DNA of 64,000 nucleotides from Bondarzewia mesenterica (taxonomy: Eukaryota; Basidiomycota; Agaricomycetes; Russulales; Bondarzewiaceae): assembly GCA_004802705.1 (NCBI GenBank), contig SGPL01000001.1, positions 62,001 to 126,000 on the forward strand, in the 5' to 3' direction. A model generated the notes under the pieces. The model made no database searches and was not told where the DNA came from. It was given only the letters and a program-made list of their open reading frames with translations. Numbering within the stretch: position 1 is the first letter of the stretch; every line of letters begins with the position of its first letter. Below are positions 20,012 through 30,812 of this stretch, piece after piece. The position numbers and the translations under genes were made by a program.

Positions 20012-22661
20012 TTACCTCTGGGCAGCTCCATTCCAGCCTCCATTGGCGCGCGCGGATGGTCCATTGCTGTTAAGTATGGACAACAAGTTCGCGCTGCCCT
20101 GAGGAGGGATATTAAATTTAGGAGCGTGCGCGGGTGCCGAGATAGGGCCTAGCGCAGGGAAGGAACCAGGTAAGAAGTGGGGCGGGACCGAGCGTACGGC
20201 CGTCGGTGCAGGTCCCATGGGATTCAGATTATTTGCACCAGAGTAGAAGGGCACGGCCGAAGGGCCACCAACGGCAGGCATCAGAGGAGGGGGAGGGTGA
20301 AGACCCAAGGGAGGCATCGGCAGCCGCTGGGTACCTGGGGCCGAGAAGCCAGACAAAACGCTGAGCAGCTGAGCTTGGTTCATGCTGCCCCTCGTATTGA
20401 AAGGTCGCGGAAGATGATTAGGGATGGGGCGGAAGGTATTACTTGTCCGAGGGCGAACAGTAAAAGGGTCGTCGCCAGTCATTGCAGGTGGACCATTATA
20501 TGGGAATGGATGGAATAGTGGCTGCTGGGGAGGATTATGCCCGTGCGCATTATATACAGTGGATAAATTATTGAAAGGTGAAGGGGATGGCACAGAGGTA
20601 GGTGGGGGCGGAACATGAGATGACATCGAATTCGTACCGAATGGAACCGATTCGTGGATTACACCATTTGCTGCGCCTGGCATCACTGGTGTCCGACGTC
20701 CCAAGACCGGGGTCATCCGCGCAGACTCGTCTGCAAGGGACTCCAACAGAGCCAGCTGCTTCATACGTTTGCCTATAGTTGGTGCCTCTGAGGCTCGGGC
20801 GAGGTAAGGAGATAGGTCAGCGGTAGCGGTCGATCCACGACGAGAGGTAGTCGGGCGAGAGGAAGATAGCGATGACGAAGTCGCTACGGTCAAGGTCGCC
20901 GAGGGAGGGGGAGATGAGACGTGTGAGCCAGCGGGAGATTTTGCCCGGTCATTGGTGAGCTTCAAAGACGCAGGCTTGGAAACCCGCTTAGGATCCTTCG
21001 AGTTCTGAGACGGAGGCAATTTGAGATCGGGAACAGAGGGCGGGGAAGAGGGTAAAAAGGTAGGTTTTGGAAGCCTTTCACAAGAGCGACGAGGTCCACG
21101 CATGGACCAGTCTAGTACTAGATCGGTTTCTGTAACCGGATATGGCTTGGTAGAGGGAGTAGGAACAGCAGGAGGAGCAGGAGTAATGGCTGTTGTATCT
21201 TGGAGGATAGAAGATTTCGACTTGTTGTCCTCAGCCTCGTTCGCGATCGACCGTGCCGAGGACGACGACAATGCGACGAGAAGACGACGCAATGCAGGAT
21301 CGAGTATTTCGGTCGACGGGTCTGCCATTCCGCTGTTTACGGACGGTACAGGTGGCTCACTATACAGGGGTGAAGGCGTCTGTGGATCGCCATTATCTGC
21401 CGAAGAGGATTGAGAGCTAGATTCTTGTCCGTTGTGATCCACTGCCATCGTAGCATGGGACTTGAAGTCTACGACAGAGTGACCGTTCTCCTTCTGTACA
21501 CAGACATTCTGATCGAGATGAAGATCTTTGATGCGGGGCGCCTTGCGAGTTGGTATTCTGGGTTTCCTCTCGTTGATGAATGCCCTCAGAGGTCTATAGG
21601 CAGAGCTCAAGTCATGCAGGTGGCAAAGAGAAAACACACTTACCCTATGAACGGCGATATGAGATAGAATTTGCCAGATACTGTCTTGCCTCGTCTCCAC
21701 GTAGGCAGATCGACCAGTCTGAACCATTCAATTCTCTACATAGTGATTGAGATTAAAATAACGATGTTCAATGAAAATTGACTTACGCTGATCTCTTTCC
21801 GGGTCTTGGTTTGGAAATGATAGTCCTCCGGCACGCCGGAGACAATATACAACGATATCTTTTGTTCTCTGATAGACATTTCGATGACATCTTCTGGATC
21901 AAGCTGTCCGCCCAGATTATAGCCTGTCTCTTCTTCCACCTGGTGGTGACAAGTTACGTTTAGTGGGAGCAATAGCACCGTCTATGAATGATGGAACGCA
22001 CCTCTCTCGCAGCGCAGGCATGAGGAGCTTCACTCTCGTTTATTTTTCCCTTCGGAAAGCCCCAACCTGATGACGATTTCCAGCCCTTCACAAGAACGAC
22101 CTGCGTATCAGAGGAGCATGACGTAAACACCAGAGTACAAAAGAATTTTAAAAGAAGGAATTTTACCTTGTCCCAAGTGTCGTTTAGCATTATAGCACCG
22201 CAAACTGGAACTCGAGTCTTGTATTGCATGAAGTGGTTGAATGCACCTTCATGGTCCCAATGATGAAGCAGCGGGCATTCAGCAAATAGCATCTCGGAGA
22301 ATTTCTTGAGAGGAAGTGAGGGGAACTTCGGATTTTCTTCCCGAATGAAGTCTTCATAGAACCAATGACTGTCGGTGGGAAGTAGGAGTTGAGACAATGA
22401 TATGAACAATGATAAAATGAACGCACGCTTGTTCGACCTGGAAACATACCCGCTCTAGCGACGCAAGTTCGTCCTCAGGCAAGTTGAGCAGAAAGCGACT
22501 GGGATAGTGATGAATATTGATATTACAAGAGCGCCAAACAGCATCGCATACCTCGTTAAATCTTCAAGGACTTCGTCGAGGGTGGGATAGTGGTAACGAT
22601 CGGGGGTATGTGTGTACACAGCAGCAGAGATTTCGGGCGATGAAGACGAAGATGAAGCCAT
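20012..22661 (-). CDS. DCP2: mRNA decapping enzyme Dcp2
   Basis: Nudix hydrolase that removes the m7G cap in 5'-3' mRNA decay and works in P-bodies with Dcp1. It starts at ATG 22661 ([20 protein letters not shown]). The Dcp2 N-terminal domain runs [35 protein letters not shown] and [17 protein letters not shown]. The Nudix motif [23 protein letters not shown] matches Gx5Ex7REUxEExGU and is split by an intron between V and its preceding Glu. Box B follows ([31 protein letters not shown]). A long disordered C-terminal tail (about 500 residues, Pro/Ser rich) carries short hydrophobic repeats such as QLLSVLSGF and [10 protein letters not shown]. These look like the helical leucine-rich motifs by which fungal Dcp2 binds Edc3/Pdc1. 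It ends at 20012. Confidence 0.95.
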
Positions 22662-23241
22662 GTTGGATGGCGTTCGGGAAACAACTGAGGAAAAGAAGGT
22701 AGAGAAGGTAGAAGGGAGGCCCACTGTTGTGGATGGATGGGAGATTGTGCTTTGCGGATGAGTTGGTTGTGACTGTCAGACGAGCAGCCACTCCGAAGTG
22801 GCTACCTCAAATGCCCTAAATTGGTCACGTGATATGACAATTAGTCATCCTCTTCCGATTGGCAGTCCGAGTTCGGGCACTGAAGTACTGAAGTATAAAC
22901 TCCAAGTGTACTGACAGCGACTACGGAGTCGGACGAGGTTGCCATGTCTAATGACTCTACATAATCTGCGTTCCCTTCCTTAACCCCAGTCAACGGAAAA
23001 ACTCAAGAGAGCGGAACTGAGTATGTTATTCTGTAGAACCAACTGCGACAGTGATGCAGAAAGAGCGAGGACAACATTGCCACAAACCCTGTGTCGCCTG
23101 CTATGCAAAGATAAACTCAAATGCATGCTATAGATAAGTGTTCATGAGTGTTTATGATGCAAATTCATGACAACGAGATGGTATTAATATGCAAACTGAA
23201 GGAAATGCTCAGCTCAAAACGGACTCTCGTGAGCGTGATAC
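22662..23241. other. Intergenic: DCP2 promoter and INCENP 3' region
   Basis: 580 bp between two minus-strand genes. No coding frame or repeat was noticed. Confidence 0.5.
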
Positions 23242-26200
23242 TCATCTGAAACCCATTCTCCTCGCATACTCTCTGTCTTCCTCCTCGGTCAACCCATCCA
23301 CACCCGACCAATTCGCGGAACTAGTCCTGGCACGGAATCGACTCTGCCGTGTTCTGAACATGTCCTCCATCCGCAGGGGCCTAATTGCACCAAATATGTC
23401 ATCCGGATTAACGGTCCGCTGCGACTCAAGGGCCTGCCTGAGTTCTGGTGACTGAGCCCACTCGGGGGGATCGAAGTTACGTGGGCGGTTTTCGTCCTCT
23501 GAGTCCGAATACTCGCTGTTTGGCTCCGGCAGCTCTATGAGCTCGCTTGCGATGGGCGGTGCAGGTGTTTCGGGCGGCTTACTAGCCTGAACCTGGGCCT
23601 TCATTCGTGAAGCCATCTGCGACTGGATGACCTTACTCGGTTGCTCCAGATCATCCTCCTCCCTAGTTGCCTTCACTTTGCCCTTGCCCTTCGCTGAAGT
23701 CATGGTAGCAGTGGGATTCATGACCGAGGCAGAGTGTTGTTTCATGGCCGACTTTGGCCTAGCTTGCGATGAACTGGGGTTCAGACTTGGTTTCGTGATG
23801 CGGCTCTGTGCAAGTTCCTTCTTCTCCTTCGAAGGCGGTTTCTTGACCTCTGGTTTCTTTTCAATCTCGACGAAGACCTTCCGCTTTTTAGCACCATCCT
23901 CGTCCGCCTGATAAAGATGTCAGTCAGTCAGTCAACTCACAAAAGTTCGCATCTCAGTATCTGACCTTCTTTTCTGTGGGTTTCAGAAGTCGCTTGCCAG
24001 TATGCTCTTCGCGTTCCTTCTTGCGGCGTTCTGCCTCGTCTTTCAACTTCTTCTCTTCTTCCTCAGCTTGAGCTCTCTCCTCTTCTGCCTTCCTCTGCAA
24101 GGCTGCTTGGCGTCGAGACTCCATTTCTCTGAGCCTGACCGCCCTACGATCTTGTTCTTCTTGGTGCTGTGAGCAAGCGGAAAATGAGCATGTCATGGTA
24201 TTACATATGAGACTGATGTCTCAAACCTTCTTAGCGGCTGCGGCTGCCCGTTGAATACTTTTGGGTGGTTCATGTTTCCCTTTCTTCCCGGCCCCCAGCA
24301 TGCTAGAAACCAGCTTGGTGGCTTGGCCGAAGAAACCGATCTGCGATGAGCCATCAGAGGACTGCGACATCGCGCTTTCGCTTCTAACGGACTTCCAATC
24401 CGCCTTGCTCTGCAGAGAAAAGTGTTAGTTAGTAACCTAATAGACGCACGCCAGTGAGAAATACTAGCCTCGACAAGACTGATTGTCGATTTGCCAGTTG
24501 CTGCGATGTCCTCAAGCTCTTCCTCCGAATCCACCGCCATAGCCTGCTCATTGAGCTCGCCAACATCCATATCAAATGGATGAGACATATTTGTTGGCTC
24601 TGGTTGTGGCGGCGGTGCGTTGGGGAACTCAGATTGAGAGAAAACGGGCAGTCCACTATCCGCCCCTTGGCTCTCTGTTGGGAGCGTGCTCCATGTCATG
24701 CTGTCCTCCGTGGCTGCGAAATTGCTCGCGGGCGCCAATTTCTCGCTTAACGGCCAGCTATCGTCTTCGTCCAAATCATTAATGTGAGACTGCTTGCTCT
24801 CGAACTGGGACTCTTGTGTATAGTCTGTATCCTGCGTAGTGGGCACCCATGCGGGAATGTCTTTCTGCGAATCAAAGACAGCGTCGGAGAAAAGACTTGT
24901 TTGCGTTGGATGAGCGGATAGCCCTGGGGCACGAGGAGGCGAGGCGGACAACTTGGAAGATGGCTGCAAACCAACGCTAAACGGCGTATGCAAAGCAAAG
25001 GTAGTCGAGGGAGGCAACTTGAATGAAAAGTCTGAGCTTCCTTGAGGAGGTTTCGAAAAAACAGGTCCGCCTGGAATGACGAAGCCCTTTGAGCGGGGTG
25101 GTGGAGAATCAGGAGGTGTCGTCGAATTGCTGGCGTCGGCGACATGCCCCTTCCCTTTTGTCGGCTTGAAAGCAGTCTTGAAGCTACCAAGAGGGGATGA
25201 CGGCCAGGGAAATGGCTCCGGCTCCTTGACTTGATTCTTACCACCATATTTGGAGACAAGATCAGACACACTGAGTCGTCGTTCCGATTCCAACGAAAAG
25301 ACTGGAGGACGGGGCTTGGCCGAGCTCGTCCCCTCCTTCTGTTCGGGTTTTGGAGGTTGGGGGGGAGAAAATGCCTTCTTCTCTTTAATCGCTGGGGCGA
25401 CCGGAGGGGTAGAAGCCGCCTTCGGCAGGGGAGCAGCGGTGGTCTCATCAATCTCACCCTTGTGCCTCTCCGCTACTCTAGCCTCTGCTGCAGCTCTCGC
25501 CTCTGCGAGTTCACTGGCAGCCGCTCCTCCAAGTGACTTGCCCATGCTTTTCCCAACTCGAGCTCCAAGTCCTTCTACAGTCTTCTTGAATCGGTTCAGA
25601 ACTCCATCCTGCTCATCACTGAGAATAGTAGTGAACTCGTCAGAAAGCTGAGCGGGCGCATTGTCCGCAAACGCCTGCTGTACAGTAGGAGGCTCTGCTC
25701 CTTCCAGAGCTTTGGAAGCAGATACATGTTCCGCGACGTCCGACTCGTTGGTTGGGAGTGAGATCACTTCCATAGTGTCAACACTGATTTTTGCAACCTT
25801 GGCTCGTCGCTCACCGTCATCTCCATTAGTTGTCCCGCTGAGATGAAGTACGGGACCACCGAATAAGTCGCTACTCTTTCTCTTGACCCCTCCAGAAAGA
25901 CCTGGGACGCCCATGCCTGTCCCAGCGTGAGCACCCCCGGAGACGGCACTTATACGCTTGCTCACGCCTTCCATGGCCTTGGCTTCCCGCGCTTTTGTCA
26001 GCCATGAAGAGCGTTTTCCACCAGGTGCTAGTCCAGGGGTCCGAACACCGAGGCCGCCACCTGCAGACGCGTCGCCAATACCGCGCATAGACTTACGCAG
26101 GGGAGATGGGGCGGGGATGGAGGGGAACAAATTCAGGCTAAGCTTGTGCTGGAGCCCATTCTCCAAAGAGTCATGATCTCGGATGGGAATACTCATGTCA

Positions 26201-27329
26201 GACTTGGATGGGAAAAGAGTTGAAGTTGACGGTATTGATGGCAAGGGAGCTGAATGCAACTTCGATCTACTCGACCCTTCCAACAAAGAAACCTTCGGTA
26301 GAGGCTCCGTGAGGCGATCATGAGACCTTGATGTAGTGAGACGGGTACCACTTGGGGAGGGAGGTGCAAAGGAATGGTAAGTATGAGTCGAATCTGAAAC
26401 AGTGATGGCGGTAGCCGTAGTAAGATCATCCTGATCCATCTGCGCATCTTGGAAGACGCTTGGGTCATCCTCTTCGTCTGACTCTCGCATATCAAGCATA
26501 ATAACAGGAGGTGGAGAAGAGGCCCTGACTGGCGAGACTGCATGATGTTCGGGGCTGGGGCTCAAGCGAGGGAGGGGGACAGAAGCACGACTGCGCTCTG
26601 CAGGCTCGTCGTCCTCAGCAATCATAGATAATTCGTTAACACCATCGGATCGAGGGAGCAGGAGAGCGGCAGGCGGAGCGTCGAGGTCGTCAGCTGGTTC
26701 TTCGGAATCAGGTATGTGCGGTTGGGGCGAAGAGCTCGTGATTTCAATAAATTGCTCTTCTCGCTCAGGGGGCTCGGGTGTCGCAGCAATCTTGACGGAC
26801 TTTTGCTTGTTCTGAATCTTTATTGAGGGCACGACAGTAGGTGCAGTAGATTGGTGCGATTGGCGCCGCGGAAATCTATGGGTATCGTGTTCATCGTCAT
26901 CGTTTTCGGCGTCCACGAGAGCCTGTTGAAACCTGTTGACGGGCGCCGCGTCCTCTTTGGCATTATCCTAAGCAAACTATAAGTGCTCTAATTGACTGAT
27001 GATATATGCAAAATACCTCCAAAGACACTGTGACGGCCGACTGGACCCTAGCAGCAGCGGCTACAGCAGCCCTTGTCCTCTTAGGTGCATGCTTCCTACG
27101 GCTGGGAGTCTTGACAAGCTCTACTATTGGGCTAAGACCGCTCATGAGATAAAATTTGCATCACAGTGAGAGAGGACGCACTCTTGCTGAGGTCCAGCCA
27201 GAATATTGTCAAGATAGTCATCCAAGAAGAGGAAACAAAGGTTTGGATTTGGTCCTCAAGCAATTTGATGCCGGGATCATTGTCCATAGCGCCTTTGACC
27301 GATGCGACCCACGCATCCATTCCAGACAT
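23242..27329 (-). CDS. INCENP/Sli15-like inner centromere protein
   Basis: Scaffold of the chromosomal passenger complex, which places and activates Aurora B at centromeres and the spindle midzone. The diagnostic IN-box is at the C-terminus: RNFDPPEWAQSPELRQALES, then QRTVNPDDIFGAIRPLRMED. The WA, NPD and IFG residues bind and activate Aurora. Before it is a single charged helix (23954-24196; repeated RR/EE, EEERAQAEEEEKKLKDEAER). Upstream is a long disordered Ser/Pro region (24193-26916). The N-terminus, from ATG 27329 (MSGMDAWVASVKGAMDNDPG), has the CEN-box-like helices IKLLEDQIQTFV and FLDDYLDNILAGPQQ, which bind survivin and borealin in other INCENPs. Those two helices are in different frames, and one extra T at 27233-27235 would join them. 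TPSRRKHAPKRTR is a likely nuclear signal. Name rests on the IN-box and architecture. Confidence 0.88.
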
Positions 27330-27667
27330 TTTTTTTCTGCCGTAGCTACAAGAAATCAAAAAAACAGGTAGGTATGAGTGCCACTGGGGACAGCGAGAAA
27401 GTGTATGAGATGAACGACACCACAAACAGGGCGTCAACGAGTCGCGTTCGGTCACGTTACCGCGAAGTCGATGACGCCACCGGCCCCCCGCATGCAGGCA
27501 CAGTGGGCGCTGCCCGGCACAGAGGGCACTAGAGGGCACAACTTGCAGTGCACAACGCCTTTTCTTGGTCCCTTTCACCGGGCGTTCCCTATCCTCCGTG
27601 AGCGCAGTTTCTGGGTGCGTCTTTTGGAACTATATATACACTTATTTCTTGTTGTACTCCATCCAGC
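27330..27667. promoter_or_regulatory. Divergent promoter region, INCENP / membrane protein
   Basis: These 338 bp separate the two start codons and must serve both directions. I see no clear TATA box facing INCENP; TATATATA at about 27633-27640 faces the rightward gene and lies about 30 bp before its ATG. Confidence 0.5.
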
Positions 27668-30130
27668 ATGTCTGATCTCCTCCAAGCCCAAGGGCCTTCG
27701 AAGATCCCTCCTCCATTACCACCTAGACCCGGTGTGCGCCGTCCTCAGCTCCCTAACAGAGAAAGTGCATCGTCAGTTCCGGCTCCTCTTACGGCCAACT
27801 CGGGTGCAGCGCAACCTACGCAAAGCCCAGAAGTTATATTGAGCGATGAAAACTCCCCTGACGCTGAGACTTCTAGCGTTATTACCGCTTCCACACACGA
27901 CCAAGTCGAAGAAGACCTTCCTGAAGCAAAACTTAGGGAGTTATATGAGAATGAAGAGATAGAGAGGTTCTTCCAGCATTTCTCAGCTGTGAGTACTCGA
28001 GACTGATACTTGTGCTTATCTGACGAGAGGATATATATAGCACGTTAAAGAAGTGAGGCTTCCCGGTGTTCAGAAAAAAAGACGCTCTGGACACTGTCGA
28101 AGACGAGTTTGATGCACAAGCCGATCAGGAGTCCATACTTTCAGATGACGACGACGACACTCTCTATGTCCCAGGTGCATCGAGTACCTCTGTCAACACA
28201 ATCGCTTCCCGATCTGCGCCTGTATCGTATAATTCGCTTTCCGAGTCGATGGCATACGTGCGTTGTGTTCTTTTTCTCTCCTGGTTTTGATAATATCTCA
28301 AAGCAATATCTATCTCTTAGAACTTTTTGGTGCCTCTTCTGCCTCCTCCTCCGCCGGCATCGCCGTCTTTCACCTTCATTCGCTTAAAGCTTGCCCTGCA
28401 ACGCCTGTACTTGATATTTGAGACTGGTTACCTCCCGTTCTTCCTCCGCATGAAGAGTCTTGCGACATGGAAAGACCGTAATAGGAGTTCTGCTTATTGC
28501 GCGGTGAGTAGCATAATTTCCCGTGTGATGCTCATGATCATGATGGTATTCTAGGCGTACTGGATACTGTGGTTCCATGATCTCCTCCTTCCAGCCTTCT
28601 TCGCTTATGTGCTGTATATTCTTCTCCGTCGTCGAGTCCTCCCTTATCCCACGCTGGCCGAGTTACGTGAACATCGCCGCGAAATAATCCACGCACGGGA
28701 GTTCGGAGACGAGATGCATATCCGTATGTTTACCTCTCAGTCGTTCGAGCTGAAGGATGCATGGGGCTTGTGGAAGAAATTTCGTAAACCCAAGAAAGCG
28801 ACAGCGAAGTTGGTCGCAGAAGAGAAAACAGGCATTGGAAAGGGCCCCTCAGGGAAGCTCGATGCAGGAGAGCAAGGCGGTGATGAGACGACAACTGTAC
28901 CGATGACCAATGCGGAACTTGAAAAAGACGTCAAGACTTCACCCTCCGTTGATCAGGAGAATACGGACTTGTCCGAGAAGAAGAAGGCTGCTCTGCGGGC
29001 GATGAATGAATTGGCCGATTTGCAGGAAAGAATGAAGAAGTGAGCAAATGCGTTATTATTTTCCTTGTAGCACAATTGTGACTTTGCCTTCATTAGCATC
29101 TTTCTATGGCGAAGGCCAAGCTCTTCTTGGATGTATGTTGCGGTACGAATATGCGAAATACAGAGGAAGAAAAACGACTGACCTCTACACAGCTCACTGT
29201 ATTTTTATTTCTTGCTACCCTTCTCGTGCCAGCTCGGTACTTGGCCAAGACCATATATTTTTCTCTGGGCTGTTTCTTCTGGCACGTCATCCCTGTTATC
29301 GTAGCGATGACGCCTGCAGATCGTTCAAGGTAACAGAGTCTGACCTTATTTTGTTGATGTTCATTGACTCACAGTTATGCGACTGCCGAAGATTCCCCCC
29401 ACCCTTGAAGGATGCCCCTACAGATGCCGAGTTCGCCATGGATTTGATCTCCCGGCGAGTGGCCCAGGGGCTCCCTGTCCTCCCCCCTGCGAATGATATC
29501 GCTATCGGGTCACTAAATCCTGACCAGTCCGAGCATGGTTCGCATGCTGATCAGGGTTCGGGCCAGAAGAGCCATGGTAGCAAAGGAGGGAGCAAAAATG
29601 TCAACTGGAAGAAGTGGGGTGAACGAGCTGCACAGGGTAAAGCTTGGGCTAACGATGCGAAGCGACTGGTGAAAAAGGTAGATCAATGTTGCTCTACTCT
29701 GTGTGATGAGGATCTCATAACGTGTGTTCTGGTGTGAAGAACGCAAGCAACGACCCATCAATTGTTCCTTCATCGTCTTTGGAAACCCATAGTGCGTCGA
29801 TTCTGATTGTGATGGAGGACGCCTTTCTGATCGTCCATTCTAGCCTTCCCTGCAACTCACTCCAAAGGTCCGGGCCTGATCACGGTAACGTCAACAACAC
29901 TCTACTTCACACCGATGGTATCGTCAAGGCCGACAGTCACCATCCCAGCCAAAGATATCACGGGTATCAAGAAAACAGGTCTGATGAAGGGGCTTGCCAT
30001 AAGCTGGTCTTCAACAAATTCGAATGGGATTTTGGATGAGATGGTGGAGAAGTTCAGATGGGTCGGCGGGAGAGACGAAGTGTTCGCCAGGCTTCTGGGT
30101 CCGGGTGGTCGTCGGTGGATCAAGGTGTAA
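27668..30130 (+). CDS. Multi-pass membrane protein with C-terminal GRAM-like domain
   Basis: Starts at ATG 27668 (MSDLLQAQGPSKIPPPLPPR), with a Pro-rich then acidic cytosolic N-terminus (DDDDDTLYVPG). Hydrophobic segments follow: YWILWFHDLLLPAFFAYVLY and, after a charged spacer (KKAALRAMNELADLQERMKK), LTVFLFLATLLVPARYLAKT with SLGCFFWHVIPVIVAM. Then come LPRFPPTLKDAPTDAEFAMD and a basic linker. The C-terminus, GPGLITV...LYFTPMVSSRPTVT and KDITGIKKTG...FRWVGGRDEVFARL, reads as a GRAM/PH-like lipid-binding fold. The layout resembles fungal proteins annotated as DUF3292 or GRAM membrane proteins, perhaps of the ER or peroxisome. The name is uncertain and location is inference. At least six short introns are needed. 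Confidence 0.7.
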
Positions 30131-30812
30131 TAAAGATTACATCCAACGTTCAAGGATCCGTTTGATGGACAGTCATTGTGGTCTGGTTTAGACGGGCACG
30201 GAGTTATGGATCTTTGTCCGTATCAATTAACGTTCCGGGATATCAGATGTGTACTAAAGTGCAATTGGGTGACTGATTTCCGGAGAGAAGACAGGTATAC
30301 AACACAGTACCTAAGTTCGCATTGCGCTTTCCGAACTGAGCCAGATAACAAGCAATGTATCCTTTTTTCTCGCTGCACCTCGTGTTTTTCTCATCTCTTC
30401 GCTTATGGATTTGCGTACAAGGCAGTTCCGAGGACCTTTGAGAACACGATATTACTTGCGGCGAAGCAAGATGGAAGGATGATGAACGTCGTACCACGAA
30501 GATTTCCTAATTCGTCAAATTCAAATCCAGATTTGAACGTCAGCGACTATGGATCTCCGATCTGCCAATTTACACTCTGTGCTTCCACCAGACTACCTTG
30601 AGTGAAGTGTATACGACCGCAATGCTGCACTATATCTGGATACCCCACAACTGTGATGATGCGGGTGTCTGGGACCCCTCCCAGTTCTTTTGTTCTATCC
30701 TCGAGTCTTGCAATCAGCTCGACAGCCCGAATCTCTTTTCTTCAGACTGAAGTACTGATCTCGGTTGCTCATCTTGAACAAGATCGCCTGAGTGCACACC
30801 TTACTTTTCCCT
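30131..30812. other. Intergenic upstream of REC8
   Basis: 682 bp. A 141-codon frame at 30176-30601 resembles nothing known and is probably chance. No repeat seen. Confidence 0.5.

Noticed and set aside
30176..30601. 141-codon plus frame between two genes
   Set aside because: No family resemblance, no sensible start context, and composition like the surrounding non-coding DNA.
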